From NCBI GenBank assembly GCA_017654935.2, contig CM065687.1:14758203-14822202 (forward strand): a stretch of 64,000 nt of DNA, written 5' to 3'. The stretch comes from Phymorhynchus buccinoides (lineage: Eukaryota > Mollusca > Gastropoda > Neogastropoda > Raphitomidae). The position numbers and the translations under genes are program-made. A model generated the notes under the pieces. It saw only the letters and a list, made by a program, of their open reading frames with translations. It ran no database searches and had not been told where the DNA came from. Shown piece after piece: positions 22,301-31,170 of the stretch. Position 1 is the first letter of the stretch; the number at the start of each line of letters is the position of its first letter.

Positions 22301-25300
22301 TGAGAACATGCATGTGTGCTCGCAAATGAGTGCATGTATGCCCTATGCGTGATGTCTGTGTCTATGAATGAATATATATGGGTATTATTTGCTCTGTTGA
22401 ATATGCCTAGTTTATAATTTTATGCTCATAATTATGTATTTTATCACACTGTCTGTATTTAGCATGTTTTGATTATTATAATGTTTGAATTTGATATGTA
22501 TGTTATTGTACTGAATTATTTAACATGTTCTGAATATTATTATTATGTTGCAATGTTTAATGTTTGTCTCGTATTAACCCTTTCGTCGCCAGCCATTTTT
22601 TAGCCAAAAAATACCATTAAACTTATTTGGGTAGAGAAAAAAAAAATCTGTAATATTGCGAATTCCTCTGCGACATGCACAACATTAGGCCTATCTTTAC
22701 CTCCCAAAATTAAGAAAATAGGGTCTTCGGATAACAGGCCCTGAATTGATGCCTTTTAGTGACATGGGTGTTAAACCACTGTGGTGCAAAAATGCGACAT
22801 TGGTGGTGAAAGGGTTAATGTTGAATCGCAGGCATAACCACAGTGTCTCTTTTGAGATAATTAAGTATTGTTGAGTTGAATGATACAGTAAGAAACTGAC
22901 ATAACAAAATCAGAATTTTGCGTAGAATTTGGGCAGTGTACCTTACAATATGATGGACCTTAACTCTTCTGCCATCACAGGCGAATATATTCAACCAAGA
23001 CATCACTCCGCACTCCCACCAAATGCAAAGGCATTCACTGCCAAGCACCCTGCCATATGTTTGGTTTTAAGAGCTTTTATTGCTGTTTCTGCCGTTAAAG
23101 AAAAGCATGCGTGCTCCAAAAATAGTTACTGTACTTCCCTCTTGTCAGTTGAGATGCAACGGACAACCAAGAACACATTAAAAAAAATACATGGCACTAG
23201 AAGAGTTAAAGTCAGTAAAACACTCAGCAAGGGCAGATTTTCTGCTTACCCTCCACAAGACCTTCTGGTCCAAGCATGTCGGTTAGAAAAAAATACTGTA
23301 ACTGAAGTTCTGTGTGATGCATTCATCTTGGTATTTTGTATTTTGGTATATTCTAGTCACAGACTTATCTCTGTGAAATTCGGGCTGCTCTCCCCCGGAG
23401 AACGCATTGCCACAAGTGCAGCGCCTACCCTTTTTATTTTATTTTATTTTTTATTTTACTTTTGGGGGGGCACAGGGTGAGGAGGGTGTGTGAGTACACT
23501 TGGAAAACCTAGCCATGAATTTGGCCATACCAGGCAGCGGGATTTCTCCCTTCTCCTACCGACTTTCAACTGCTTGGGATTTTTACATGCGTAAAGCGCA
23601 CGGGTCAGACTAGCTTTAAGTCCCCATCCGAAGGACTGGACGTTCAGTTCGATTTTCCTGTCAAACTAGAAAGAAAGGGCGAGGCTGGGATTTGAACCCG
23701 GGTCACTCACGCTGGAGTCACGCATTACATCTGGCAGGCGAACGTCTTAACCACTCTGCCACCTTTCTCCATTGTGCGCATAAACAGCATACTCAACACC
23801 AACTGAGCAGTTGCTAAAAAATAATCTTTAGTTTTCCTCCTCTTCCCATTTATGTTAGAATTGGGGTTAAATTCATCAAAACAACGGTTGAGTGCCGGCT
23901 ACTGCAAAACAATCTGCAACGTCATCAATTCACTGCAGAAACATTTGAGACAAGACTTTTGTATAAAAAGAAACTTAAGCAAGCGAATGACAATAAAATT
24001 TCAAAAAAATGAAGACCACATGAGACCAAATTACATGTTTGTATTTCGTATCTAAAAAAAAGAAAGAAGTTTTTTAACGATTTTTACAAGCACTTACAAA
24101 CATGGTTGTCGGATGAAGGTTGGGTGTACACGTAGATCCATGACAAAAATTTGTTCCTGAGCTCAGATAATGAAGATGAGTCGCAGTCTGCTTCGAAGGT
24201 CAAGGACACATTCCTGTGCCGGCTGAAGCATTTCAATGCGGTGGGAACAAACATAGGGTGTATCTTGAGTGTCTTGAGCAGTGGGTAGCTACCCTCGTTC
24301 ATACGCTGCACATTAAAAATATGACTGAACAGTGCAGGGATAGGAACAACAACAACAACAAAACATCAAATTTGTGAAACAATGCCTGGGGCAAGTTTCT
24401 TTAGATAACGGTCGCCGAGCGAATAACGCTTACGGCAAACGGGGCCTAAGAAACACTTTAGAAAGCGTTTGCGGAAGAATATTACAAGCTCTTGTCTGAT
24501 TGGTCCAACATTTTTTTAAATTATTTTAACCAAATTTTAATGAACCAATCAAAACAAGAAATGTATTCACCCCATGCTAGTCACGTGATAGTTCGCGAAA
24601 AGCTAGCTCGATGACAGTCACAAAACGTTTTTGGCAAACGTCGGCGAAAGAGGTGTTTCTTTGTACCGTTTTTGCCGATTTGCGCTCACGCTACGTAACG
24701 TTAGCCCTTGTGAAACTCGCCCCAAGTTTGGAACAGAGCAGTGCAATGTGCCCCCATCTCTACATATGTCCCCATCTCTATGTGTCCCTTGCATCTATAT
24801 GTCTCTTGATCTTGATCTTGATGAGGTTCGTCGGCAGGATCCAATTTTGGATATAAACGCCAACGTGGGGAAAAACTGGGGAGAGCACCTAAACCTATTG
24901 ATCCCTAACTAAAAATAATAAAAACAAAGTGGGGGGGGGGGGGGGTTAATGATCGGCAGGCTACAACGTTTCCCTGTTTCTATATGTCCCCATATACGGT
25001 ATAGGTTAGGGTTAGGGATAGGGTTCTAGTGCTCATACAGAGACAGGACACGTAGAGATGGGGACACATAGAGACAAAATTGGGGACATCTAGACATATT
25101 GGAGGACATGTATGTAACCGTTTGGAATGTTAATGCAAACCATCCACTAACTCTAAGACAAGTTTACCTCTTGAATGCCAAGGGGTTATTTATCTTGTTT
25201 TGATATTCATAATTTTCCAGAGCAAAACCTTACCCTTCATAACTCATACAAACCCTAAAACTAGTACCATATTTTTCGGATCATAAGGCAAATAGGATCA

Positions 25301-28079
25301 TAAGGCAAATAGGATCATAAGGCAAATAGGGCAATTTTCAAGAAAAATTTGTCACAGTCTGAAAAGGGTTATTTAAAAAAAGGTTATTAGCTACCTCAGC
25401 AAAAGAAAGTCAAACTTTGAAGCCCGTACACGTCCTGTAAACGCTTACCAACCGCCATTACTGCTGTCATAAACAAGAGTTGGCTCCCCTTTCAAATAAT
25501 CGAACTTCCGTTTGAGCTGCTTCCTGTTGCTGTGTTTGGACAATTCTTCGCGAAAAGTGATATAATTATGGCATTTTGATAATAATAATAATCATAATAA
25601 TAATAATGATAATGGGAATTTATATAGCGCTCTTTCTCACATGAGTTCAGTGCGCTTTACAATGATAACAAGAACATTAAAGGCAAACAAATAATGAATC
25701 ATTAGAAAGTAAAATAAACATGATTGCACGCAACGTTCTCTTACTTCCTCACACACACACATACACACACACATGTGCGTGTACGCGCGTGCACACAAAC
25801 GCACACACGCACGTACGCCTGCATGTACGCAGGCACACACACACACACACATACATACACAAACACACACACACACACGCACACATACACGCACGCACAC
25901 TCACACACAATTATACAAGAGTAAAATAGTTACAATATGAACATTCTAAGAAACATAAGCTCTACAACGATGCATTTTACATCCAATTAAGGGTTATTGC
26001 ATCTGTTGGACGATAATAGGGATTTTTAAGCATGTGAGTATTCGTCGTATCGGTGACTCGTGACCACTTTCGATGTCTGACTCACAGTAGACTATACTGA
26101 ACAAGGCAATCATTGCCTCTCTTCTCACGATTTTGTACATTAATAGGGCGCCCTTGTTTATTAGGCGCATAGGTCGAAATTGGAGACAAAAATATTGACT
26201 TATAACCAGAAAATTACGGTACTCCAAACTACTCAAATTAAACTAAAAATAACAGCGGACCGATGGTAATGGTATGTATATGTTGACACATGCAGAGGAG
26301 TGAAAAACAACATGTGAGCGAATTACTTTAGTTTACATTTGAATAGTATTTGGCACTTAACGATTTTGTTATCAGAAACTTTGCTAAAGGTCAAGATGTG
26401 CCACCCCCCCTACCTATCTCGGTTAATTCTATTTTTCCGTTATTGCCTTTGTTACCATACATAAAGCTGTATTTTAGGAACATTTTTAGCTAATAACCTT
26501 TTTGGAATACTAACCCTATCCCTAACCCTAACCCTACCCCCCACCCTATAAGACGGAAAAACGCAACGAACCACAACTGTGACAAATCGCGGTGTACTGC
26601 AGTACATAGCGGGGGGTAGGGTTAGGTTTAGGGCTAGGGTTAGGGTTAGGGTTAGTATTCAAAAAAGAGAATTAGCTAAAAATGTTCCTAAAATACAGCT
26701 TTATGTATGGTAAGAAAGTCAAAAATGGAAAAATACAATTAACCGAGAAATGCAGGGGGGGTGGCACATCTTTGCCTTTACCGAAACTTTCTTTTCTTGT
26801 CCCCACCCCACTTTCTTTGATAAGTAACAGAATACTTTATGTTTTTATTTTAAAGGAATTTAACCACGAAGAAATCATTTTGATCTATGACACTTGCTTT
26901 AAACAAATGCAAATTCTAGACAGCTGTTGTTGTTGTTGCAAGGCTTACTCTGGCTAAAAGACTCAGGGATCATCCCAACAGCGGAAGCACTTGAACACTA
27001 TGGTACAAGTGCATCAGGTACATATGAGAACATTTTGATTTTGATTACCCCACCACATGGGCAGCCACACTCCATCTTCAGGGGATTTAGGAGATGGATG
27101 ATGTTCTGCTAGGTCAGGAGTTTTCATGGCTAAAGACAATCCTCGCATAACATAACATTTTGATGTAGCCTTGGTGTTCTAGCCTATGTCAATAATTGGT
27201 TTGACTGTGTCAGGACAATCCCTGCATGGACAATTCCCCCCCCCCCCAAACTCCCCTGGACAACCCCCTGGACCCCCCCCCCCCCCCCCCTAGCGAAAAT
27301 TCCCCCAGACTTCCCCTGGACAATCCCCCCCCCTCCCCGACAATCCTCCCCTGCGAAAATTCCCCCCTGGGACAACCCCCCCCCCCCCCCCCCCCTCCCC
27401 CCCTGACACAGCCTTAAGGCAAGGCAAATCTAGATTACTAAAACAATCCCTAAAACTTTCACAAATTCTTTGTGTGCAACCTCACCACAGTGTCTCTGCG
27501 GGAGTACTCGGTAGAAATGGTGACGCTGGTGTTTGCGCCGTACAAACGAACGCGGGAGTAGTCCACACAGATGAGGTCGACTGCGCCGCTGCCGTTCATG
27601 GCCCGCTCAAAGTGAACGGAGCAGGAGAACCTTTTGTTGCTGGGACACTGCTGCAGTTCTGGCATGATGATTCGGTACACGTCATCCCTGCTCACCATGT
27701 GACTTGACCCACACTGTGAAGAGCCAGCTTTCACTTAAACAAAAAACATAGCATAGCAATTAGCATAAATGGCACTATAGGCTATTTTATTTTATCCTTT
27801 TGCCCTCTAAATACATTTTTGATTTTTGCTAGGTTAGGCTTCATTCACTGATGACTACTAAGGCATCTGTGTTTTATTCATTTAAATCTATATATATATT
27901 AACTGAATACATTTTGTTTTGGAAAAACTTGTCTATGATATTTTTGAACGAATTCAATGACTTTGCATTAACTGCTTCATCAGGAAGGTTATTCCATGCA
28001 TTTATTACTCTGTTAGTAAAAACACACACACGCACATGCGTACACACACAAACACGTGTACACACACACACATGTGCGT

Positions 28080-28118
<39 letters not shown>

Positions 28119-28745
28119 CATACATACACATACACACAAACAACACGACACACACAAATGCACACACACACATTTATTTTTTTTATTGTGTGACTAACAA
28201 GCCTGATGTTTAGATATGGGCAAATGTGTTGGGTTTTTTTACTGAATTTATACTTTTAATGAGAGTGCACACTGTTAAAAGAATTTACTTAATCAATTCA
28301 AGCTTTGTTTGAATCTGATTAAACCCTTTCATCACCACTGTTGCCTCTTGGCACCACAATGATTGAACACCCATGTCACTAAAATGCATCAAATGAGGGT
28401 CTGGTATCCAATGACCTTATGTTCTTAATTTTGGGAGGTAAGGATAGGCCGTATTTTATGCATGTTAGAGAGGAATCCCCAATATTGTAGACATAATCTT
28501 TTCTCTACCCAGGTAAGTTTAATGGAAAGATTTGGCTGAAAAATGGCTGGTGTTTGAAAGGGTTAAGCAGACAATGATTATTTACTGCGGAACAAATATA
28601 TGTCACAGTTCCAAACTTGGCAGTTAGTTCACATTGATAACTTTGATTTCAGCAACACAGTTTTTCTGGGTGTTTTTTTTCTTAAAGTAAAACTGGTGAG
28701 ATGAACATCATGAAGATCTCTTAGCACCATATTAAAAAAGACTAC

Positions 28746-28781
<36 letters not shown>

Positions 28782-29032
28782 TGCGTGTGTGTGTGCGTGT
28801 GTGTGTGCGTGTGTGTGCCAGTCAGTCATTTCCGGCTATGACTGCCAGATAGCAGAGGACAGATGCTATTCCGGCGGGCTGGGCTTGCATATTACATTTT
28901 TTTTAATCTACAAAACACACACACACAGTCACAGAGCACATCTTTACCTGTTTGGATTCTGAGAGCTTCAACGTCAAAGTGTGAAGCGATCCAAAGCAAT
29001 GTCCACAGGTGTATCCATTTACCAGCCGCCAT
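12925..29032 (-). CDS. Unrecognised type I membrane protein with PPxY tail (whole gene span)
   Basis: Seven exons on the minus strand: 28948-29032, 27486-27733, 24098-24305, 18911-19320, 17971-18328, 17736-17897 and 12925-13376. Phases at the first three junctions (1, 0, 1) agree exactly, with GT/AG borders. The order is signal peptide (residues 1-23), a Cys-rich ectodomain of about 390 residues with at least seven N-x-S/T sites, a helix of about 17 hydrophobic residues, a basic stop-transfer (CKVCKARR), then a Ser/Asp/Arg-rich tail with a 13-residue repeat and PPSY and PPAY motifs. Such PY motifs bind WW domains, for example of NEDD4-type ubiquitin ligases; that is family knowledge, not shown here. 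The ectodomain matches no fold I can name. It may be a surface receptor or adhesion protein. The joins exon 4/5 and exon 6/7 are the weakest. Confidence 0.6.
13528..13702. repeat. 81-bp tandem duplication
   Basis: Two adjacent copies of AAGCCTTCAAGGCTCACTCG ... GGGGTCTAAAGTACAAGA (from about 13539 and 13620). The lead words AACAAGAGGCAAAGCC and AAGGCTCAC recur at 57470 and 58540, so the unit comes from a dispersed repeat. Confidence 0.75.
13783..13856 (-). mobile_element. tRNA-like sequence, probable SINE head
   Basis: The minus strand gives GCCTCGATAGCTCATTGGTA (A-box-like TAGCTCATTGGTAGAG) and GGTTCCGGGTCCGATTAT (B-box-like). It sits in A-rich sequence with no clean acceptor stem or anticodon loop, so it is read as a tRNA-derived repeat and not a working tRNA gene. 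Confidence 0.45.
14297..14866. mobile_element. 570-bp TIR element, GTATTTTTCGGATCATAAGGC type (copy 1)
   Basis: Left end TACCGTATTTTTCAGATCAT, right end CGCCTTATAGTCCGAAAACT, then ACAGTA. The interior is shared with 25265-26222 (GTTTGAAGCCCGTACATGTC, ACTGCTGTCATAAACGAGAG, AGGGCGCCCTCGTTTATTAG). No transposase ORF. Confidence 0.7.
14880..15980. other. No gene seen
   Basis: AT-rich, mostly unique-looking. CTTCTTCTTCTTCC at about 15085 could be a (GAA)n SINE tail on the minus strand, but no body is recognisable. Confidence 0.35.
15980..16045 (-). mobile_element. tRNA-like B-box fragment
   Basis: The minus strand contains GTGACCCCGCAGTCGCAGGT and GGTTCAAGCCCC, a B-box-like word. No A-box at the right distance. 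Probable SINE relic. Confidence 0.3.
16081..16636. mobile_element. Large foldback element
   Basis: Inverted arms of about 150 bp with 70-80 percent identity by eye: AAGGTGGACCCTGACGGATG ... CATATCCGTCATGGTCCACC, and GAGATCACCA, CTTTGCTCTGGTTTCC, ATAAATCAAACCGTCAAA matched by their complements at 16515-16560. The spacer of about 200 bp has no ORF of note. Confidence 0.65.
16720..16760. repeat. Poly(C) and poly(T) tracts
   Basis: A run of 15 C followed by poly(T), and a second C/T-rich stretch at 16808-16826. Confidence 0.7.
16925..17575 (+). repeat. 107-bp satellite array, about six units
   Basis: Unit words CTTGTTTGGTCAGTACTCAA, CTCCCACCCACCAAGGGCAT, TCACTCTTGCAAAAGGCAG and CAAATAGGGTTATTGGC recur with spacing of exactly 107 bp (17079, 17186, 17293, 17400). 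The first unit differs (CCACTGCAACCTGGGTTATT) and matches the dispersed copy at 9745-9972. Confidence 0.9.
17736..17897 (-). CDS. Membrane protein, juxtamembrane tail exon
   Basis: The acceptor TTGTTGTGGCAG is in phase 1 with the preceding exon and gives [18 protein letters not shown], an acidic stretch [16 protein letters not shown], then a hydrophobic stretch ending ARKKS. The 3' border is uncertain. A GTAAAA donor at 17735 fits the phase of the last exon but would put a second hydrophobic segment ([18 protein letters not shown]) into the protein; weaker donors at GTGGAG or GTGATG would leave it out. Additional exons between here and 13.4 kb are possible. Confidence 0.45.
17971..18328 (-). 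CDS. Membrane protein, transmembrane exon
   Basis: Acceptor ATCCACAG, then an open frame of 119 codons, donor CAGG|GTGAGT. It encodes the last ectodomain part (NFT, NSS and NHT glycosylation sequons), a helix [16 protein letters not shown], then the basic KVCKARRGQ stop-transfer. Inside-positive charge gives type I topology. The donor is consensus. The acceptor lacks a strong pyrimidine tract, and entry is phase 0. Confidence 0.65.
18911..19320 (-). CDS. Membrane protein, large ectodomain exon
   Basis: Acceptor TTTTTTTGCAG in phase 1. The frame begins [12 protein letters not shown] and runs to [10 protein letters not shown]. It includes six Cys (GTC, QTC, LCM, VCE, YTC, DAC), a basic patch [13 protein letters not shown] and one NES sequon. 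Two 3' ends are possible: GAA|GTGACA at 18911, phase 0 and compatible with the next exon, or G|GTATGT at 18871, a better donor whose phase 1 does not fit the next acceptor. An undetected small exon between 18.87 and 18.34 kb would reconcile the latter. Confidence 0.6.
19440..19470. repeat. Poly(C) tract
   Basis: About 26 consecutive C within an intron of the membrane-protein gene. Confidence 0.85.
20101..20349 (+). mobile_element. piggyBac-like TTAA MITE (copy 2)
   Basis: TTAA, then CCCTTTCACCGCCAGCCA; right end TTTGGCGGTGAAAGGG, then TTAA. Body as copy 1, including GATGCCTTTTAGTGACATAG. Confidence 0.8.
20440..22320. repeat. Roughly 50-bp satellite, about 35 units
   Basis: Unit: GTGTGCAGGTGTTGGAGGGG, TATGATGAGAACATGCATG, then a (TG)n of variable length and AGA. 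Units are nearly identical, with length differences mainly in the (TG)n part, and a few are truncated (about 20708, 20780, 21430, 21545). It follows a (TG)n tract at 20440-20540. The 658-codon reverse ORF here is the repeat read through and has no splice or start support. Confidence 0.92.
22574..22818 (+). mobile_element. piggyBac-like TTAA MITE (copy 3)
   Basis: TTAA, then CCCTTTCGTCGCCAGCCA; right end TTGGTGGTGAAAGGG, then TTAA. Confidence 0.8.
23335..23765 (-). mobile_element. tRNA-derived SINE, full length
   Basis: The minus strand begins GGTGGCAGAGTGGTTAAGAC (A box) and has CCCGGGTTCGAATCCCAGCC (B box) some 60 bp on, as in Ser/Leu-type tRNA. A central domain (GGACTTAAAGCTAGTCTGAC) and a 3' module (GTGCAGCGCC..., CCGGGGGAGAGCAGCCCG, GACTAGAATATACC) follow. 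3' modules alone occur at 6536 and 43248. About 430 bp. Confidence 0.75.
24098..24305 (-). CDS. Membrane protein, third exon
   Basis: Acceptor TTTTTAATGTGCAG (phase 0), frame [18 protein letters not shown] through [17 protein letters not shown] to QPSSDNHV, donor TTT|GTAAGT (phase 1). 69 codons, two Cys, one NVS sequon. Both borders agree in phase with their neighbours. Confidence 0.65.
24388..24723. mobile_element. MITE family with GGGGCGAGTTTC-type ends (copy 2)
   Basis: Left GGGGCAAGTTTCTTTAG, right TTGTGAAACTCGCCCC, a short inverted terminus. Body as at 6198-6493 in the opposite orientation, including CACGTGATAGTTCGCGAAAA. Confidence 0.75.
24745..25115. mobile_element. Foldback with GGTTAGGG motif and poly(G)
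   Basis: Left arm GCCCCCATCTCTACATATGT, CCCCATCTCTATGTGTCCC; right arm GTAGAGATGGGGACACATAG, GGGGACATCTAGACATATTG, GGAGGACAT. Between them are a poly(G) run (24932-24946) and TAGGTTAGGGTTAGGGATAG. Ends are loosely defined. Confidence 0.5.
25265..26222. mobile_element. TIR element, GTATTTTTCGGATCATAAGGC type (copy 2, split)
   Basis: Same family as 14297-14866. The left end carries a short tandem of GGATCATAAGGCAAATA. Split by a LINE tail and (CA)n block at about 25577-25960, after which TAAGCTCTACAACGATGC resumes the body. Confidence 0.7.
25577..25960 (-). mobile_element. LINE 3' tail plus (CA)n, nested
   Basis: The plus strand shows (ATAATAATA)n, then GAATTTATATAGCGCTCTTT, that is, on the minus strand AGCGCTATATAAATTC plus a trinucleotide tail as in L2/CR1-type 3' ends. 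A (CA)n/(CGCA)n tract of about 170 bp follows to 25910. Confidence 0.55.
26383..26782. mobile_element. Foldback MITE with telomere-like motifs (copy 3)
   Basis: Termini GCTAAAGG and CCTTTACC with 8-bp duplication GAAACTTT (26375-26382 and 26783-26790). Arms contain CTATCCCTAACCCTAACCC and TAGGGTTAGGGTTAGGGTTA, separated by a centre with GTGTACTGCAGTACA. No ORF. Confidence 0.88.
26925..27165 (+). mobile_element. GTT-anchored short interspersed repeat (copy 4, longest)
   Basis: TTGTTGTTGTTG, GGCTAAAAGACTCAGGGATC, CACTTGAACACTATGGTACA, CATGGGCAGCCACACTCCAT, then GCTAAAGACAATCCTCGCAT. Confidence 0.65.
27236..27402. repeat. C-rich degenerate satellite
   Basis: Five or six loose units of GACAA(T/C)CCCCC and GCGAAAATTCCCCC with long poly(C) runs. 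Pro-rich ORFs here are artefacts. Confidence 0.75.
27486..27733 (-). CDS. Membrane protein, second exon
   Basis: Acceptor TTTTTTGTTTAAG in phase 1 (completing a Val codon), frame [18 protein letters not shown] ... [11 protein letters not shown], donor GTG|GTGAGG in phase 0. It has four Cys (SQC, QQC, FSC, LIC) and NGS and NTS sequons. Alternation of hydrophobic and polar residues suggests a beta-rich ectodomain. Confidence 0.68.
28020..28175. repeat. (CA)n array
   Basis: Long AC run with AAACACGT-type interruptions. Confidence 0.9.
28319..28566 (-). mobile_element. piggyBac-like TTAA MITE (copy 4, reversed)
   Basis: TTAA, then ACCCTTTCATCACCACTG at the left; GGCTGGTGTTTGAAAGGG, then TTAA at the right. 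The body is reversed relative to copies 1-3 and somewhat more diverged. Confidence 0.72.
28748..28820. repeat. (GT)n array
   Basis: Perfect GT run then GCGTGTGTGT units, 130 bp from the first coding exon of the membrane-protein gene. Confidence 0.9.
28948..29032 (-). CDS. Membrane protein, first coding exon (signal peptide)
   Basis: ATG at 29032-29030. It encodes [19 protein letters not shown] then DVEALRIQT: basic n-region, hydrophobic h-region and a plausible cleavage after VEA, a signal peptide. Donor ACAG|GTAAAG leaves one base (phase 1), which pairs with the acceptor at 27733. The upstream sequence has no in-frame extension that looks coding. A 5' UTR exon may lie near 29.1 kb. Confidence 0.68.
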
Positions 29033-29039
29033 CGTGTGA

Positions 29040-29550
29040 GCTACCTCTCGTCTTCACTTCATCAATAAATTAAAAGCAAGGATCTTTCACTTCAAGGTGT
29101 CAAAACCAAGACCCATGGAGAACTTTACATTGTGCAGTCTGTGGGGATGGGAGACGAGCATCAATCTGAAAACAGACATGCTTTATGATCTAAAACAAAA
29201 TAAATTCTTTTTAAAACAGAAAAGAAAAATTACAAGGATGGAGTGGGGAAGTGGATGCCAGGGGTAAGGTGGGAAAGTGGATAACATAAACTAAATGGGT
29301 GGGTGGGTGGTGGTAAGGTGGGAAAGTGGATAACGTAAACTAAAGTATTGAGAAGCATCTAAACTTGATCCTGAAAGAGAGAGAAGCTAAATCAATGGTC
29401 ATTCATTCAGTCAATTTGTGTTAGAGTTTGGATTATAAACTGTAATTGTATATACATACATGTCACCAGGAAAATATAGAATTTAATAAAACATTACAAC
29501 CTTAGATGTCTCCAGTCCCGTGGCCTAATTTAGGCGGTATATCTATTTTT
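29040..29550. other. Upstream region of the membrane-protein gene
   Basis: No TATA-type or other promoter motif can be called. A 45-bp direct repeat GGTGGGAAAGTGGATAA(C) occurs at about 29268-29345. Confidence 0.3.
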
Positions 29551-30297
29551 TAGACTATACACCAGAAAATGAATGCAGAATGGTCAAAACATACTGAAAA
29601 ATGCCGAATAGTGAAGGCGGAATGTTCAAAACACCGAATGGTAGGGCTGAATTATGAAAACATTCTACAGAAAACCCCAAAATTTATTACAATGGAAAGT
29701 GAAATTGCCTAATAGCAAAGTGATTAACACGGCTCCGATGACACATTTCCATAGGTCGGCTATCCCGCACACTAGAATAGAATTCACGTCATACCGCATC
29801 ATATCAACGTGCTTACAAACAAAACAGCGCGCACACGCATACAAATACAAACACATTGGCGCTCAACATAAATCAAAGAACTCAATAGAGTCAATGAGTA
29901 GATGTCAATTATTTGTAAGTAGACGCGGTTTTGTGGCATCACACACCGTTCACACAGCCTGAGATCGTCACCGGGTCTAGGCCTGGGCCATGTTTTTTAT
30001 TTTAAAAGCTAACCTTTTTCAAAGATTGCCTGTTTTCAAGATCAACAATGTCCGATTATCCTTGCTCCTGTTGTGGTAAGCAGTGTGACATCGACTGCAT
30101 TTGTTGCGATGTTTGTGAAAAATGGGCTCACTATAAATGTGAAAATCTATCAAACAGTGATGGAGAGGTAACCTTTGTACCTAGATCTATTGGATTTCCA
30201 TGATTATCTGCCCATATACTAGCCTTGATCTTCTTCATGTCATGACCATCCTGCATTCACCTTTCGGCATTTTCCTGCATTCTCCGGTGTATAGACA
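29551..30297 (+). mobile_element. 740-bp TIR element carrying a PHD-like mini-exon (copy 1)
   Basis: Left end CTATACACCAGAAAATGAAT, right end TGCATTCTCCGGTGTATAGA, with subterminal ATGCCGAA and GAATGCAG words. The interior matches the reverse copy at 59851-61029 after removal of a nested insertion (747 versus about 738 bp). Terminal inverted ends and equal size of two copies argue for a DNA-type element and against random truncation. Confidence 0.65.
30048..30167 (+). CDS. PHD-like zinc-binding ORF inside TIR element
   Basis: ATG then 40 codons, MSDYPCSCCGKQCDIDC, CICCDVCEKWAHYKCENLS, ending GAG|GTAACC, a plausible splice donor. The spacing C-x2-C-x4-H-x2-C at CDVCEKWAHYKC matches the second half of a PHD finger as found at the N-terminus of many retroelement ORF1 and some transposon proteins. 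The second copy (60109 downward) has a TAG after WAHYH. It may be a fragment of an ORF1 or a captured exon. Functionality is doubtful. Confidence 0.45.
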
Positions 30298-30369
30298 TAC
30301 CATTATTTAGGATATCTGAGATAATGTGGGACCATCTGTACAATCTCTACGATTTTAAGGGGGGGGGGG

Positions 30370-30800
30370 AGGGGCATGCCGCATACGTGCATACCAAACC
30401 AACGCGCAGACATGTTAGTTTTTTGTTACTTGTTAGTACTCTAGAGTCTGACTCTATGCCGCCTACCTAATGTGACCAGTTAGCTGGACTTCAAACGTCC
30501 GCCGGCGATAGGGCCATGTCCAGAAATTGGAAGGAGAAGAAGAAGAGAGGCTTGGAAGTTTACAGAACATAATATATATATACAGACCTGTTCAAAGGGG
30601 TCTACTCTTGACTTTATAACCCCAACTTGTATTCTACAGTTGTAGCACAAGTGACTGCAGTAATTGCTGACTTATTATGAATATGATACAAATAAGGGCC
30701 TACAAATAATTCCACAGAGCAAATCATGACCTAAATTAAATTAAATAATTATGATTCTTCTTGAAGTTCTTGACTTGTGGACCATTCTCAGATTCTGGCT
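30370..30800. other. No gene seen
   Basis: A poly(G) run at 30360-30370 and AT-rich sequence. The AAGGAGAAGAAGAAGAGAGG word at about 30530 may be a SINE tail. Confidence 0.3.
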
Positions 30801-30869
30801 AAACTTTATGTCAAACAAGATCTCTTCTTCTTGCATTTACCAAAAAAATCATAAAAGATGGGACTGTTT

Positions 30870-31030
30870 TTACCATCCTTAAAATTTAGAAGAGTAAAGA
30901 TTTGATAACTGTATATAAAATTTTGAATAACCCTGACAAAACTAACAAGCATTTGTTTCAATTGTCTAACCCCGTACCTACCTACAGTAGAACTACTTCT
31001 TTTCTTCAATCTCCCTGCACAAACTAAACT
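30870..31030 (+). pseudogene. LINE RT C-terminal remnant
   Basis: TACCATCCTTAAAATTTAGA (IPSLKFR), then TGATAACTGTATATAAAATT (tail of the RLRGDLIxxYK motif), AACCCTGACAAAACTAAC and CTTCTTTTCTTCAATCTCCC. It matches the equivalent part of the remnant at 59010-59400. Stops and frameshifts throughout. Confidence 0.5.
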
Positions 31031-31104
31031 TGTGGTGACCCCAAAATTAATGTTTTTAAATACCGACTTCTATTAATGACAGAAGTAAATGTACTCACTT
31101 ATCC

Positions 31105-31170
31105 TTTCTTCTCCTTTGGTCACACCCCTAAGTCTAGGATCATATCAGGGGTGTGACCAAAGCCAAAGGA
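31105..31170. repeat. Short inverted repeat
   Basis: CTTTGGTCACACCCCTAAG and CAGGGGTGTGACCAAAG form a hairpin with a loop of about 17 bp. Confidence 0.55.

Noticed and set aside
20359..22335. 658-codon reverse-strand ORF ([16 protein letters not shown] repeats) as a repetitive protein
   Set aside because: It is the roughly 50-bp satellite read through. Two other frames are equally open, length variants shift the frame, and there are no start or splice signals.
22929..23480. 183-codon plus-strand ORF ([20 protein letters not shown]) as a gene
   Set aside because: Its second half runs through the antisense of a tRNA-derived SINE, and no splice or family support was found.
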